From assembly GCF_000485595.1 (NCBI RefSeq), contig NW_014577549.1, positions 87,235 through 125,142 of the forward strand: a stretch of DNA of 37,908 nucleotides, in the 5' to 3' direction. This document shows positions 19,856 through 30,440 of the stretch, one piece after another. Made by a program: the position numbers and the translations under genes. The notes under the pieces were generated by a model. That model did not search any database and was not told the DNA's origin. It was given only the letters and a program-made list of their open reading frames with translations. Origin of the DNA: Priapulus caudatus (Eukaryota; Priapulida; Priapulimorpha; Priapulimorphida; Priapulidae). Numbering within the stretch: position 1 is the stretch's first letter; the number at the start of each line of letters is the position of its first letter.

Positions 19856-20199
19856 ATCTTTTATCAGATTGTTATAATGTCGAGTCGTTCGCAGATTTCT
19901 TCAACCCACACATAATTGCCATGTTGTTTGTAGGTCGTGCGACGAGGCGCGGCGACTAGTACAGTAGTAGGAGTTCTTTCTCAGCGTTTCTCTCCTAGTA
20001 CAGAGATATGTTCACGTACTAATCATTTGCAGAAAAGACCAATATATTTTTTGCGGCCACTGGCAATCTATTGATCAGTAATGATGGACTGCTGGGAAGC
20101 CATGCAGAGCATTGGGGAATAAAATACCGGCTGGTTGGATGCTTTCCCAGCCTCCCTTCTCTCTGTCTCTATCTCTCTCATTCTCTCTACTTCTCGTCC

Positions 20200-23100
20200 C
20201 GTCAAGTCGGCAGCGTCCGCACTCGCAGCGTCCGCCGCGTCGCTAGCGTTCCGCGGGGACGTCGCAGCGTCGCACGTCGCAGCCGTCGGCGCGCGTCGGC
20301 AGCGTCCGCACGTCGCAGCGCCGCAACGTCGCAGCGTCACAATCATCCGCACGTCGCAGCGTCCCACAGCGCGCAGCGTCCGCACGTCGCAGCGTGCGCG
20401 CGTGCGCCAGAGCGTCGCGCGTCGAACGCGCGCGCGTCGCAGGCCGTACGTCGCAGCGTCCGCACGTCGGCAGCAGTCCGCGCAGTCGCAACATCCGCAC
20501 GTCGCAGCGCCGCGGAGTCGCAGCATCCGTCAACGTCGGCAGCGTCGCAGCGTTCCGCAGCGCAGCCCTGCGCAGGCGTCCGCACGTCGCAGCGTCCCGG
20601 GGGGCGTCGCAGCGTCCGCGCGTCGCTACGCGTCGCGCCGCGTTCGCATGCGTCGCGGCGTCGCAGCGTCGCAGGCGCGTCGCAGTCGCCTGCCGCGTCG
20701 CAGCGTCCGCGCGTCGCAGCGTCCGCGCGTCGCAGCGTCGCGGCGTTCGCAGCGCGCGCGTCGCAGCGTCCGCGCGTCGCAGCGTCGCGCAGCGTCGCAG
20801 CGTCGCGCGCGTCGCAGCGTCCGCAGCAGTCGCAGCGTCCGCGCGTCGCATGCGCGCGCCACGGCGAGCACGTTTGGGCAGCGTCGCAGCGTCCCGCGTC
20901 GCAGCGTGCCGCGCGTCGCAGCGTCCCACGCGAGGCACGTTGAGCGTCGCAGCCGCATCCGCGCGTCGCACGGCGTCGCGCGTCGCAGCGTTCCGCACGC
21001 GAGCACGTTCGAGCGCTGCAAGCGTCCGCGCGTCGCAAGCGTCCGCGGGCGTCGCAGCGTCCGCTACGTCGGCAGCGTCGGCACGCGAGTAACGTTGCAG
21101 TCGTCGCAGCGTCCGCCGGCGTCGCAAGCGTCCCGCACGTCGCAGCGTCCGCGCGTCGCAGCGTCCGCACGTCGCAGCGTCGCAGCGTCCGCAGCGTCGC
21201 AGCGTCCGCAGCGTCGGCAGCGTCCGCACGTCGCAGCAGTCCACGTCGCAGGCACCGCAACAGTCGCAGCACCGCACGTTGCAGCGTCGCGCACGTCGCA
21301 AGGCGTCCGCACAGTCGCAGCGCCGCACGTCGCAGCGTCCGCACGTGCGCAGCGTCGCGCACGCGAGCACGTCCAGCATCCGCACGTCGCAGCATCCCGC
21401 ACGTCGAGCACGTCCGGCAGCGTCCGCGCGTCGGCAGCATCCGCACCAGTCGGCAGCATGCCGGCGCGTCGGCAGCCGTCCGCTACTCGCAGCATCCGCA
21501 CGCGAGCACGATCGCAGCGCCGTCAACGTCGCAGGCGTCGCAGCGTCGCAGCGTCCGCACGTCGCAGCATCCGGCGCGTCGCAGCCATGCCGTCCGTCGG
21601 CACATCCAGATAGGCAGCAGCTCGCAGCGTCCGCGCGTCGGCAGCGTCCGCAGCGTCGGCAGGTCCGCACGTCGCAGCGTCCGCGCGGCGCATCGTCCGC
21701 ACGTCGCATCGTCCGCACCGTCGCAGCATTCCAGGACGTCGCAGCGTCCCACGTCGCGCAGCGTCCGCGCGTCGTAAACAGCATGCCCACGGTCGCGAGC
21801 GTCCGGCGCGTCGCAGGCGTCCGCGCGTCGCAGCGTCCGCCGCGTCGCAAAGCGTCCGCATCGTCGGCATGCGTCGCGCGCGTTCGCAGCGGTCCCGCAC
21901 TCGTCAGCGTCCCCCCCCCCCCCCCCCCCCCCCCGCAACGTCGGCAGCATCGCGACGTGCGCAGCATCGCGGGCGCGTCGAGCGCTCGCAGCATCCGGCA
22001 GCGTGTCAGGCGTCGCAGCGTGCGCAGCATCCGCACGTCGCATCGCCGCACGTTGCAGTCGTCCGACGTCCAGCATCCGCGCGTAAGCAGCTCACGCGCG
22101 TCGCAGCAATCGCGCGCGTCGCAGCATCTCGCACGTCGCAACATCCGGCACTGCAGCGTCCCGCGCGTCGGCAGCGTGCCGCACGTCGCAGCATCGCGCG
22201 TACGGCAGCGTCCGCGCGTCGCAGCGTCCGCGCGTCGCAGCGCCCGGCACTCGGAGCGTCCTGCACGCGAGGCAATCGCAGGGCGTCCGCGCGTCGCAGC
22301 ATCCTGCGCGTCGCAGCATCCGCACGGCGAGCACGGTCGCAGCAATCCGCGAGGTTGCATCGTTGCTGCATGCGACGCGTCGCAGCATCTGCACGTTCAG
22401 GCATCCGCTACGTCGCAGCATCGCGCACGTCGGGGCAGCCATGCCGCACGTCCGCGCAGCATCCGCACGTCGCAGGTCGTCCCGCGTCGCAAAGCATCCA
22501 GCACGTCGCAGCATCCGCACGTCGCAGCATCCCACTCGCAGCATCCGCACATCGCAGCATGCCGCCAGTTGCATCGTCTGCGTGCTCGATGCGCGCGGCA
22601 GCAGCCGCGGCAGTCGGCAGCGTCGCGCACGTCGCAGCATCCGCACGTCGCAGCGTCCGCACTCGGCAGCGTCGCCGCGTCGGCAGCGTCCGCGCAGTCG
22701 GAGCATCCGCACCGAGTGCACGTCGGCATGCATCCGCACGTCGCAGCGTCCGCGCGTCGCAGCGTCCGGCGCGTCGCAGCATCCAGCACGCGAGCACGTC
22801 GGCAGCATCCGCACGTTGCAATCGTCTGCAGCGAGGCGCAGTCGCGTCATCTGCACTTGCAGCATCGCACGTCGCAGCATCCGCACGTCGCAGCATCCAG
22901 CACGCGCAGCATCCGCACGTTGCATGGTCTGCATGCGAGCGGCGTCGCAGCCGTCTGCACGTTGGCAGCATCCGGCACGTCGCAGCATGCCGCACTGCGG
23001 TCAGCAGTCGCACGTTGCAGCGTCCTGCAATGCCGAGCCGTCGGCAGCTATCTGCACGTTGCAGCATTCCGCACGTCGAAGCAGCATTGCCGCACGTCGC

Positions 23101-23330
23101 AGCATTCCCCCCCCCCGCAAGTTGCATCGTCCTGCGTGCGAGCGGCGTCGCAGCATCCGTCGCGTCAGCAGCGTCCGCACGCGAGCGCAAGTCGCAGCGC
23201 CGGCACGTCGCAGCGTCCGCACGTCGCAGCGTGCCGCGCGGTCGCAGCACCGCAACGCGGCAGCGTCCGCACGCGAGCACGGCGGCAGCACACACGTCGG
23301 GCAGCATCCTGGCACGCACGCATGCCACAC
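20200..23330. repeat. 16-bp GC-rich minisatellite, left arm (CGTCGCAGCGTCCGCR)
   Basis: About 3.1 kb of imperfect 16-bp units CGTCGCAGCGTCCGCR. Towards the right end most units carry CATCC in place of CGTCC, a CpG to CpA change. Indels are frequent. Because 16 is not a multiple of 3 and the unit has no stop in any frame, frames of up to about 720 codons stay open on both strands; they are not genes. A run of about 25 C interrupts the array near 21908-21933, and a shorter one lies near 23106-23117. Confidence 0.9.
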
Positions 23331-23557
23331 ACACTTAGCAAGTCAGCGTGTATAAAGAAACTTCAACGGAATCTCAGCATCGTTGATGACGGCGGTTTTG
23401 GCACGGTCGCGTATCGCGCATTACATGGGACAGAGGGAGAATATCGATAACAATCCCAGGCGCCGAGTGAAATCATACGCAACAGCGCCGCCACCATCGA
23501 TGCAAGGGCGAGCGTTAACTACGGGGGTTTGCGGAGCGCACAGCACATTACTCACCG

Positions 23558-23673
23558 GCCCCCGCGCCGGGCGCCCGGCGCCGCGGCCGCGGGGCGCCGA
23601 GGCCGCGCCGCGGCGCCGCGGCGCGCCCCGGCGCGCGCGGCCCGCCCCGCGGGCCCCGCGCCCCGGGGGCCCG
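23558..23673. other. Two-letter G/C block present in one arm only
   Basis: About 116 bases made of G and C with a single A, between CTCACCG and GAAGCAATCAAT. The right arm reads CTCACCGCCCGGAAAGC at the equivalent site (complement of 30193-30209). Confidence 0.85.
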
Positions 23674-23934
23674 AGAAGCAATCAATCCGAATGCAAAGCT
23701 AATACCCACACTCGACAATTAAAAAAGGTTTTCTCTGACGCTGAGCACAACCCGCTCCCCGAATCGATACACGCTGTCAAGTCAGTGGGTCCGCAAGTGC
23801 GACCCCTGCTGGCCGCCATTCTGTGATTAACGAACACGCTGGGCCGAGACTCACAGCCCCATCTTACATCAAGAGTCTAATAATACAGCCGTGCCCTTTC
23901 AGATGGATAACTCTCTGCGTGCCGCGCAAACATA

Positions 23935-24145
23935 CAACACACGCACACACAAAACGCGCGCACCACGCACGAACATCGCGCACGAAACAAATGCACGCAC
24001 TACACACACCACGACACCGACACACAGGCACGCACACAGCACACGCACACGCCCACACACACAACGCAACGCACACCACACGCAACGCAGCGCATGCAGC
24101 GCCACACACGCTACGCACACACTCACACACCACATACACATCTGG
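23935..24145. repeat. CA-rich microsatellite, left copy
   Basis: Imperfect ACACGCAC-type repeat. The counterpart on the other arm is the GT-rich tract at 29778-29952. Confidence 0.9.
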
Positions 24146-24460
24146 GGCTCTACAGCCTCCGGTACCGTCCCGCTGTCGGCTGGCTTCTAAGCCCCGCGAG
24201 ATCAACATATCCATCAATGTTATTGCCCCCGTCGAAATCCTTCGCTTGACGTGTCCGGGGGGGTAATCCCGTCGCTGATTCGGCGGGAACGCATTAGGCG
24301 CTTCAGCACGAGAGCGACGTCTGTAAAGTCATGCGGCTTATGCTGGCAGGACCGCTGTAAAAAAAAAAAACAACAAAAGGAGGCCCCGGCGGCCCTCCCA
24401 CGTCACTGCGCGCCCCGCAATCCGGCCACCCCGAAGCAACGAACCTCGATACGAAACCAG

Positions 24461-26110
24461 AGTTCTGACAGTGCTACACCAGTGCTAAAGCAGAGCTGAC
24501 CAAGAGCTGACAGTGCTACCAGAGCTGACAGTGTCTAACGCACAGCGTGACAGAGCTAACCACAGCTGCAACACAGCTAACCAAGCTAACCATAGCTATC
24601 CACAGCTAACCATAGCGACCACAGCTAAACGCACAGCTAACCAGAGCTAACAGAGCAACCAGAGCTAACCACAGGCTAACCACAGCTAAACCACAGCTAA
24701 CCACAAGCTAACCACAGCTAACATAGCTAACCATAGCAACACAGCTGACCAGAGCTAACGCACAGCTAACGGCACACTAAGCCAGAGCTAACCCAGCAAG
24801 CAACAGCTAACCAACAGCTAACGCACAGCTAGCCAAGGCTAACCACAGGTCTAACCACAGCAGACGCACAAGCTAGACCACAGCTAACGCACAGCTAACC
24901 ACAGCTAAACCTGACTACCATAGTAACCACAGCTAACCACAAGCTAACGGCACAGCTGACCCTGCTAAGCAAGAGCTAACCATAGCTAACCACAGCTAAC
25001 CACAGCTAACCACGAAGCTGACCACAGCTAACCAAGAGCTAACCAGAGCTAACCACAGCTGACCAGTGCTAACAGAAGCTAAACGCATAGAACGACAGAA
25101 AACGAGCTACACCACAGCTAACCCACAGGCTGACCACAGCTAACAGAGCTAACCACACTAACGCAGCAGCTAACACAGCTAACCAAGCTTAACCATAGCT
25201 AACCACAGCTAACTCATAAGCTAACCAGAGCTAACCAGAGTAACATAAGCTAACCACAAGCTAACCATAGGCTAACCAGAGCTAACACACAGCTAAGGCA
25301 AGCTACGCAATAGCTAGCCACAGTCTAACCACAGCTAACCACAGCTAACCCACATGCTAACCACACGCTAACGCACAGCGTAAACCAGAGCAACCACAGC
25401 TAATACGCAGAGGCTAACCAAGCTAAACCACAGCTAAGCAGAGCCTAACCATAGCTAGCCACAGCTAACCACAGCTACCAGAGCTAACCAGAGCTAACCA
25501 CAGCTACCAGAACTAACCCATAGCTAACCACACTAACCCATAGCTAACCACAGCCTAACCAGCTAACCAGAGCCTAACCAGAGCTAACGCACAGCTAACC
25601 ATAGCTAAGCAGAGCTAAACCACAGCTAATGCAAAGCTAACCACAGCTAACCACAAGCTAACCAATAGCTAACCAGCCTAAACCCAGCTAACCGACAGCT
25701 AACCATAGGAGCTAACCACAGCTAAGCAGTCTAACGCAGCACAGTTGACAGAGCTAACCACAGCTAACGACAAGCTTAACCACAACTAACCACAAGCTAA
25801 CCATAGCTAACCAAAGCTAAGCAGAGCTAACCATAGCTAACGCTGAGCTAACACAGCTAACGCAGAGCTAACGCAGAGCTAAACAGAGCTACACCATAGC
25901 TAACCAGAGCTAACCATCAGCTAACCACAGCTAAAACCAGAGCTAACCAGAGCTAAGCAAGTCAACGCATAGCTAACGCTGAGCTAACCACAGCTAACCA
26001 CAGGCTAACCACAGCTAACCATAGCTAACCAGACTAAGCAGAGCTTAACCATAGCAACCTGTAGCTAACACAGCTACACACAGCTAACCACAGCTAACCA
26101 GAAGCTAACC
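24461..26110. repeat. 10-bp minisatellite AGCTAACCAC, left block
   Basis: About 1.65 kb of AGCTAACCAC/AGCTAACCAT units with abundant single-base insertions and deletions. The reverse-complement array at 29036-29475 is nearly perfectly regular. Confidence 0.9.
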
Positions 26111-26880
26111 AGCTGACAGACGTGACAATTAGGTGTCGGATACGCATCAACGTGACAACAGGGTGAGACAGTTTCAGTACAACGCGTCGGGTGGAGGTGA
26201 CACGCGCACATGCAACGACGCACTGGCCAGAGAGCTGCCGAGTTTAAACGGAGAATCCTTGTTTACGTTAATCATTTCGAGTCCCGCCGGGACAGTGACG
26301 AGATCTATAAACCGAGGCTTCGAGTTCAAGATTCCACCGACGCTCTAGACGAGTGTGAAACCTCTTCTGCATGCATCTCACAATGACATCACCAGAACCA
26401 GTGTGTGTAGGATGACAATAACAGCAGGGTAACAGGGAGGTGGCAGGTGCAGGAGGAGCAGATGCAGCAAGCAAAAAACCTCTCTTCTCAAGGGTAGAAA
26501 TTAACTATTGAACAAGGGTTCCAAAAAGAGGAATCCGCAGCAAAATAAGGGAGTCCGCAGTCGAAACTAAAAGAGCAAAACTAAGATAACGCATATTTTG
26601 AAGATTCATCGTTTGCACGTCTGCCCAAAATTTTCTCGATCATTTGCTGAAAAATACGTTAAATCCGGCGAGCCATGCTCTGGAACGAACCTATTATTAT
26701 AGGCAGAATTTTCAGGGAGTCACAACGGACTCCTTCAGATGTCATAATCAGAGAGGCCCGACAGTAAATCAGGGAGTATTATGACTCCGACTCGCGTAAT
26801 TCCGCACCGCTGTGACTTCTACATGCAATCTCAGCAGTGACTCTCGCAAGACGCAGTATCTGTATGATCATGCACAGCTG
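26111..26880. repeat. Direct-repeat block, copy 1
   Basis: Matches 28205-29030 in the same orientation (for example GTTTAAACGGAGAA and GAGATCTATAAACCG), with many indels. It contains a hAT-like MITE at 26489-26812 bracketed by two related segments with CATGCATCTCACAATGACATC. Confidence 0.8.
26489..26812. mobile_element. hAT-like MITE inside direct-repeat block 1
   Basis: Left end CAAGGGTAGAAATTAAC, right end CTCGCGTAATTCCGCACCGCTG. Internal deletions compared with 10951-11294. Confidence 0.7.
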
Positions 26881-27146
26881 GGTAAAGGCAAAGGATGAAG
26901 TGATGCAGAGCAGACAAAAATAACAAGGGAAGTAGGCAGAGAAAGAGAAGGAAATGAGTGAATGAGTGGTGAGTGAATTGAGTGAGGCGATTGATGATTG
27001 ATGAGATTGATGATTGAGGCACGAGCGACAAGCGAGTAAGTGGGGTGAGTGATGAGTGAGTGAAGTGATATGAGTGAATGAGTGAGTGGAGAGTGAGTGA
27101 GTGAGTGAGTGAGTGGTGTGTGAAATAAGTCAGAGAAATAGAAGAA
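26881..27146. repeat. GAGT/GATT-rich simple sequence before the gap
   Basis: Purine-rich GTGAGTGAGTGAG stretches leading to the run of N; low complexity, no gene. Confidence 0.7.
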
Positions 27147-27171
27147 NNNNNNNNNNNNNNNNNNNNNNNNN
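27147..27171. other. Assembly gap of 25 N
   Basis: Exactly 25 undetermined bases between GAGT-rich sequence and the middle minisatellite block. The round length indicates a placeholder, not a measured gap. Confidence 0.99.
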
Positions 27172-28204
27172 CCCTAACCATAGCCTAACCATAGCTAAAC
27201 CATAGCTAACCAGAGCTGACCATAGCTAACCAGAGCCTAAAACCATAGTAACCACAGCTTAAACCAGAGGCTAACCCTAGCTAACCATGTAGCAACCAGA
27301 GCTAACCATAGGCTAACCACAGCCTAAAACCATAGCTCCCACAGCTAACCAGAGCTAAACCGCATAGTAAGCACAGCTAACCACAAGCCTAACCATAGCT
27401 AACCATATTAACCATGAGCCCTAACTAAGCTAACCAGAGCTGACCATAGCAAGCCACAGCTAACTAGAGGCTAACCAGAGCTAACCATAGCCGCTAACCA
27501 CAGCTAACATAGCTAAGCACAGCTAAACCACAGCCTAACCATAGCCTTAACCATTAGCCTAACATAGCTAACCAGAGCCTAACCACAGTAACACAGCCTA
27601 AGCCCCACAGCCTAACCACAGCTACCACAGCTAACATTAGCTAACCATCAGCTAACCAGAGCTGACCATAGCCTAAGCACAGCTAACTAGAGCCTGGGGA
27701 TAACCATAGCTAACCAAGCCTTAACCATAGCCTAACCACATGCCTAACCATAGCCTAACCACAGCTAAACCACAGCCTAACCACAGCTAACCATAGCGAA
27801 CCATAGCCCTAACCAGAGCTGACCATAGCTAAGCCCACAGCTAACCAGCAGCTAACCATAGCTAACCATCAATGCCTAACCATAGCCTAAGCACAAGCCT
27901 AACCACAGCTAACCATAGCTAAGCCACAGCTAACCGCAGAGCCCTAACATAGTAACCACAGCTAACCATAGCTAAGCCACACGCTAACACAGCTAACCAT
28001 AGCTAACCATAGCCTAACCAGCAGCCTAACCATAGCAACCTAAGCACAAGCTCTAACTAGAGCTAACAGAGCTACATTAGCTAACCACAGCTAAAACAAT
28101 AGCTAACCATAGCTAACCATTAAGCCTAACCTACAGCTAACACAGCTAACCATAGCTAACCAGAGCTAACCATAGCTAGCACAGCTGACCATAGCTAACC
28201 AGAG
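27172..28204. repeat. 10-bp minisatellite AGCTAACCAT, middle block
   Basis: Same unit as 24461-26110 and same orientation, with more AGCCTAACCATAG variants and many indels. Confidence 0.9.
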
Positions 28205-29030
28205 CTGACCACAGAGCGGTGACATAGGTGTCGGAGTACGCATTCAAACGTGACAAAGCGGTGAGACAGTTTCAGTACAAGCGTTCTGGCGTGCGAGGGT
28301 GACACGCCACATGCAACGACGCACTGCCAGAGAGCTGCCGAGTTTAAACGGAGAAATCCTTAAAAAGTTTACGTTATAATTTCGATGTCCCGCCGGGAGC
28401 AGTTGGAGCGAGATCTATAAACCGGAGCTTCGTTTCAGATGTCACCGACGCTCTACGAGTGTGAAACCTCTCTACATGCATCTCACAATGACATCACACA
28501 GACCAGTGTTTGTATGGATGACATCACAGCAGGGTAAGTGCAGGAGGAGAGAGGGAGAATGCAGGGTAAGCAGGAGGGGGGAGGGAGGATGCAGGGAGGT
28601 GGGAGCAAGACAAAAAACCTCTTCCCAGGGATAAAAATTAACTTTTGAACAAGGGTGTCCAAAAAGAGGAAATCCGCAGCAAAATGAGGGAGTCCGTAGT
28701 CGGAACTAAAGATGCAAGCTAAATAACGCATATTTTGAAGATTCATGCGGTTGCACGTCTGCCACATTTTCCTCGGACATTTGCTGAAAAAATACGGGTA
28801 ATCCGCAAGGCCATGCTCTGGAACGAACAGTTGTATAGCAGAATTTTCAGGGAGTCACACTGACTCCTTCAGATGTCAAATCAGAGAGCCCGACAGTAAA
28901 TCAGGGAGTATTTGACTCCGGACTCGCGTTAATTTCGCACCCTGTGACTTCTACATGCATCTCACAGTGACATCACGCAGACCAGTATCTGTATGGATGC
29001 CATCACAGCTGCGGTATTAAAGCAGGGGAG
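28205..29030. repeat. Direct-repeat block, copy 2
   Basis: Second copy of 26111-26880. The hAT-like MITE at 28626-28944 is again bracketed by related CATGCATCTCACA segments (28475 and 28955), so the insertion preceded duplication of the block. Confidence 0.8.
28626..28944. mobile_element. hAT-like MITE inside direct-repeat block 2
   Basis: Ends CAGGGATAAAAATTAAC and GTTAATTTCGCACCCTG are the clearest pair of inverted termini in the family. Confidence 0.75.
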
Positions 29031-29035
29031 AATCT

Positions 29036-29475
29036 CGCTCTGGTCAGCTGTGGTTAGCTGTGGTTAGCTATGGTTAGCTGTGGTTAGCTATGGTTAGCTG
29101 TGGTTAGCTGTGGTTAGCTGTGGTCAGCTGTGGTCAGCTCTGGTTAGCTGTGGTTAGCTGTGGTTAGCTGTGGTTAGCTGTGGTTAGCTGTGGTTAGCTA
29201 TGGTTAGCTGTGGTTAGCTATGGTTAGCTGTGGTTAGCTGTGGTTAGCTCTGGTTAGCTCTGGTTAGCTGTGGTTAGCTGTGGTTAGCTGTGGTTAGCTG
29301 TGGTTAGCTGTGGTTAGCTGTGGTCAGCTATGGTTAGCTGTGGGTAGCTATGGTTAGCTCTGCTTAGCTGTGGTCAGCTGTGGTTAGCTGTGGTTAGCTG
29401 TGGTTAGCACTGGTTAGCACTGTCAACTCTGGTTAGCACTGTCAGCTGTGGTTAGCTCTGCTTAGCACTGGTTAG
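29036..29475. repeat. 10-bp minisatellite, right block (reverse orientation)
   Basis: About 44 clean units of TGGTTAGCTG with occasional TGGTTAGCTA and TGGTCAGCTG, almost without indels. It is the reverse complement of the left and middle blocks. Confidence 0.95.
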
Positions 29476-29489
29476 CACTGTCAACTCTG

Positions 29490-30440
29490 GTTTCGTTTCG
29501 AGGTTCGTGCTTGGTGGGGATTGCGGGGGCGCAGTGACCGGGAGGCCGCCGGGGGCTCATGCAGCGGCTCCTGCAGCATAAGCGCATGACTTTACAGCAC
29601 GTCGCTCCTCGTGCGAAGCCGCCTTAATGCGTTCCCGCCGAATCACCGACGGGATTACCCCCCCGGACACGTCAGCAAGGATTTCGACGGGGGCAATAAC
29701 ATGATGGATATGTTGATCTCGCGGGGCTTTAGAAGCCAGCCGACAGCGGCGACGGTACGGAGGCTGTAGAGCCCAAAGATTGTGTATGTGTGTGTGAGTG
29801 TGTGCGTGCGTGTGTGCGTGCGTGCGTGCGTGTGGTGTGCGTGCGTGTGTGTGTGGGCGTGTGTGTGTGTGTGTGCGTGCATGCATGTGTGCGTGCATTC
29901 GTGCGTGCGTTCGTGCGTGTGCGCGCGTTTTGTGTGTGTGTGTGTGTATGTGCGCGCACGCAGAGAGTTATCCCATCTGAAGGGCACCGGCTGTATATTA
30001 GATCTTGATGTAGCGGGAGCGCGTGGTCTCGGCAGCGTGTTCGTTAATCACAGAATGGCGGCAGCAGCGGCGCACTTGGACCCACTGCACTTGACAGCGT
30101 TATCGATTCGGGGACGCGGGTTTGCTGAGCGTCACCGAGAAACCCCTTTTGTTAATTGTCGAGTGTGGTATTAGTTTGCATTCGGCATTGATTGCTTTCC
30201 GGGCGGTGAGTAAATAGTGCTGTGCCGCCCGCAAACCCTCGTGGTAACGCTCGCCCTTCAATCCGATGTGGGGCGCTGTGGATGATTTCACTCGGCGCCT
30301 GATTGTTATCGATATTCCCTCTGTCCACATGTAATGCGGATACGCGACCATGCCAAAAATGTGCCGTCATCAACGATGCTGAGATTAAGTGAAGCTTCTT
30401 TATACACGTGACTTGCTAAGTGCGTGCGTGCGTGCGTGCG
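29490..30440. repeat. Inverted-repeat unique core, right copy
   Basis: Reverse complement of 23331-24460 with the GT-rich tract at 29778-29952. It looks cleaner than the left copy and lacks the G/C block. No gene is recognised. Confidence 0.85.
29778..29952. repeat. GT-rich microsatellite, right copy
   Basis: Imperfect GTGCGTGC and GTGTGTGT tract, counterpart of 23935-24145. Confidence 0.9.

Larger units (their letters stand above)
23331..24460. repeat. Inverted-repeat unique core, left copy
   Basis: Reverse-complement match of 29490-30440, including ATCGTTGATGACGGC, CCGCCATTCTGTGATTAACG and TAAGCCCCGCGAGATCAAC segments. Many small indels separate it from the right copy. It includes a nearly pure G/C block at 23558-23673 that the right copy lacks, and a CA-rich tract at 23935-24145. 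I recognise no gene in it. Confidence 0.85.

Noticed and set aside
20071-23450. Open frames of 200-720 codons rich in Arg, Ala, Ser and Val on both strands
   Set aside because: They all result from the 16-bp repeat, which lacks stops in every frame. No start context, splice signal or protein family is involved.
26270-26300. TTCGAGTCCCGCCGGG resembling a tRNA B box
   Set aside because: No matching A box or acceptor stem upstream, and the second copy of the block has different bases here.
27172-28204. CCCTAACC-like stretches suggesting a telomere beside the gap
   Set aside because: The unit is 10 bp (AGCTAACCAT), not the 6-bp telomere repeat, and the block lies within an intron.
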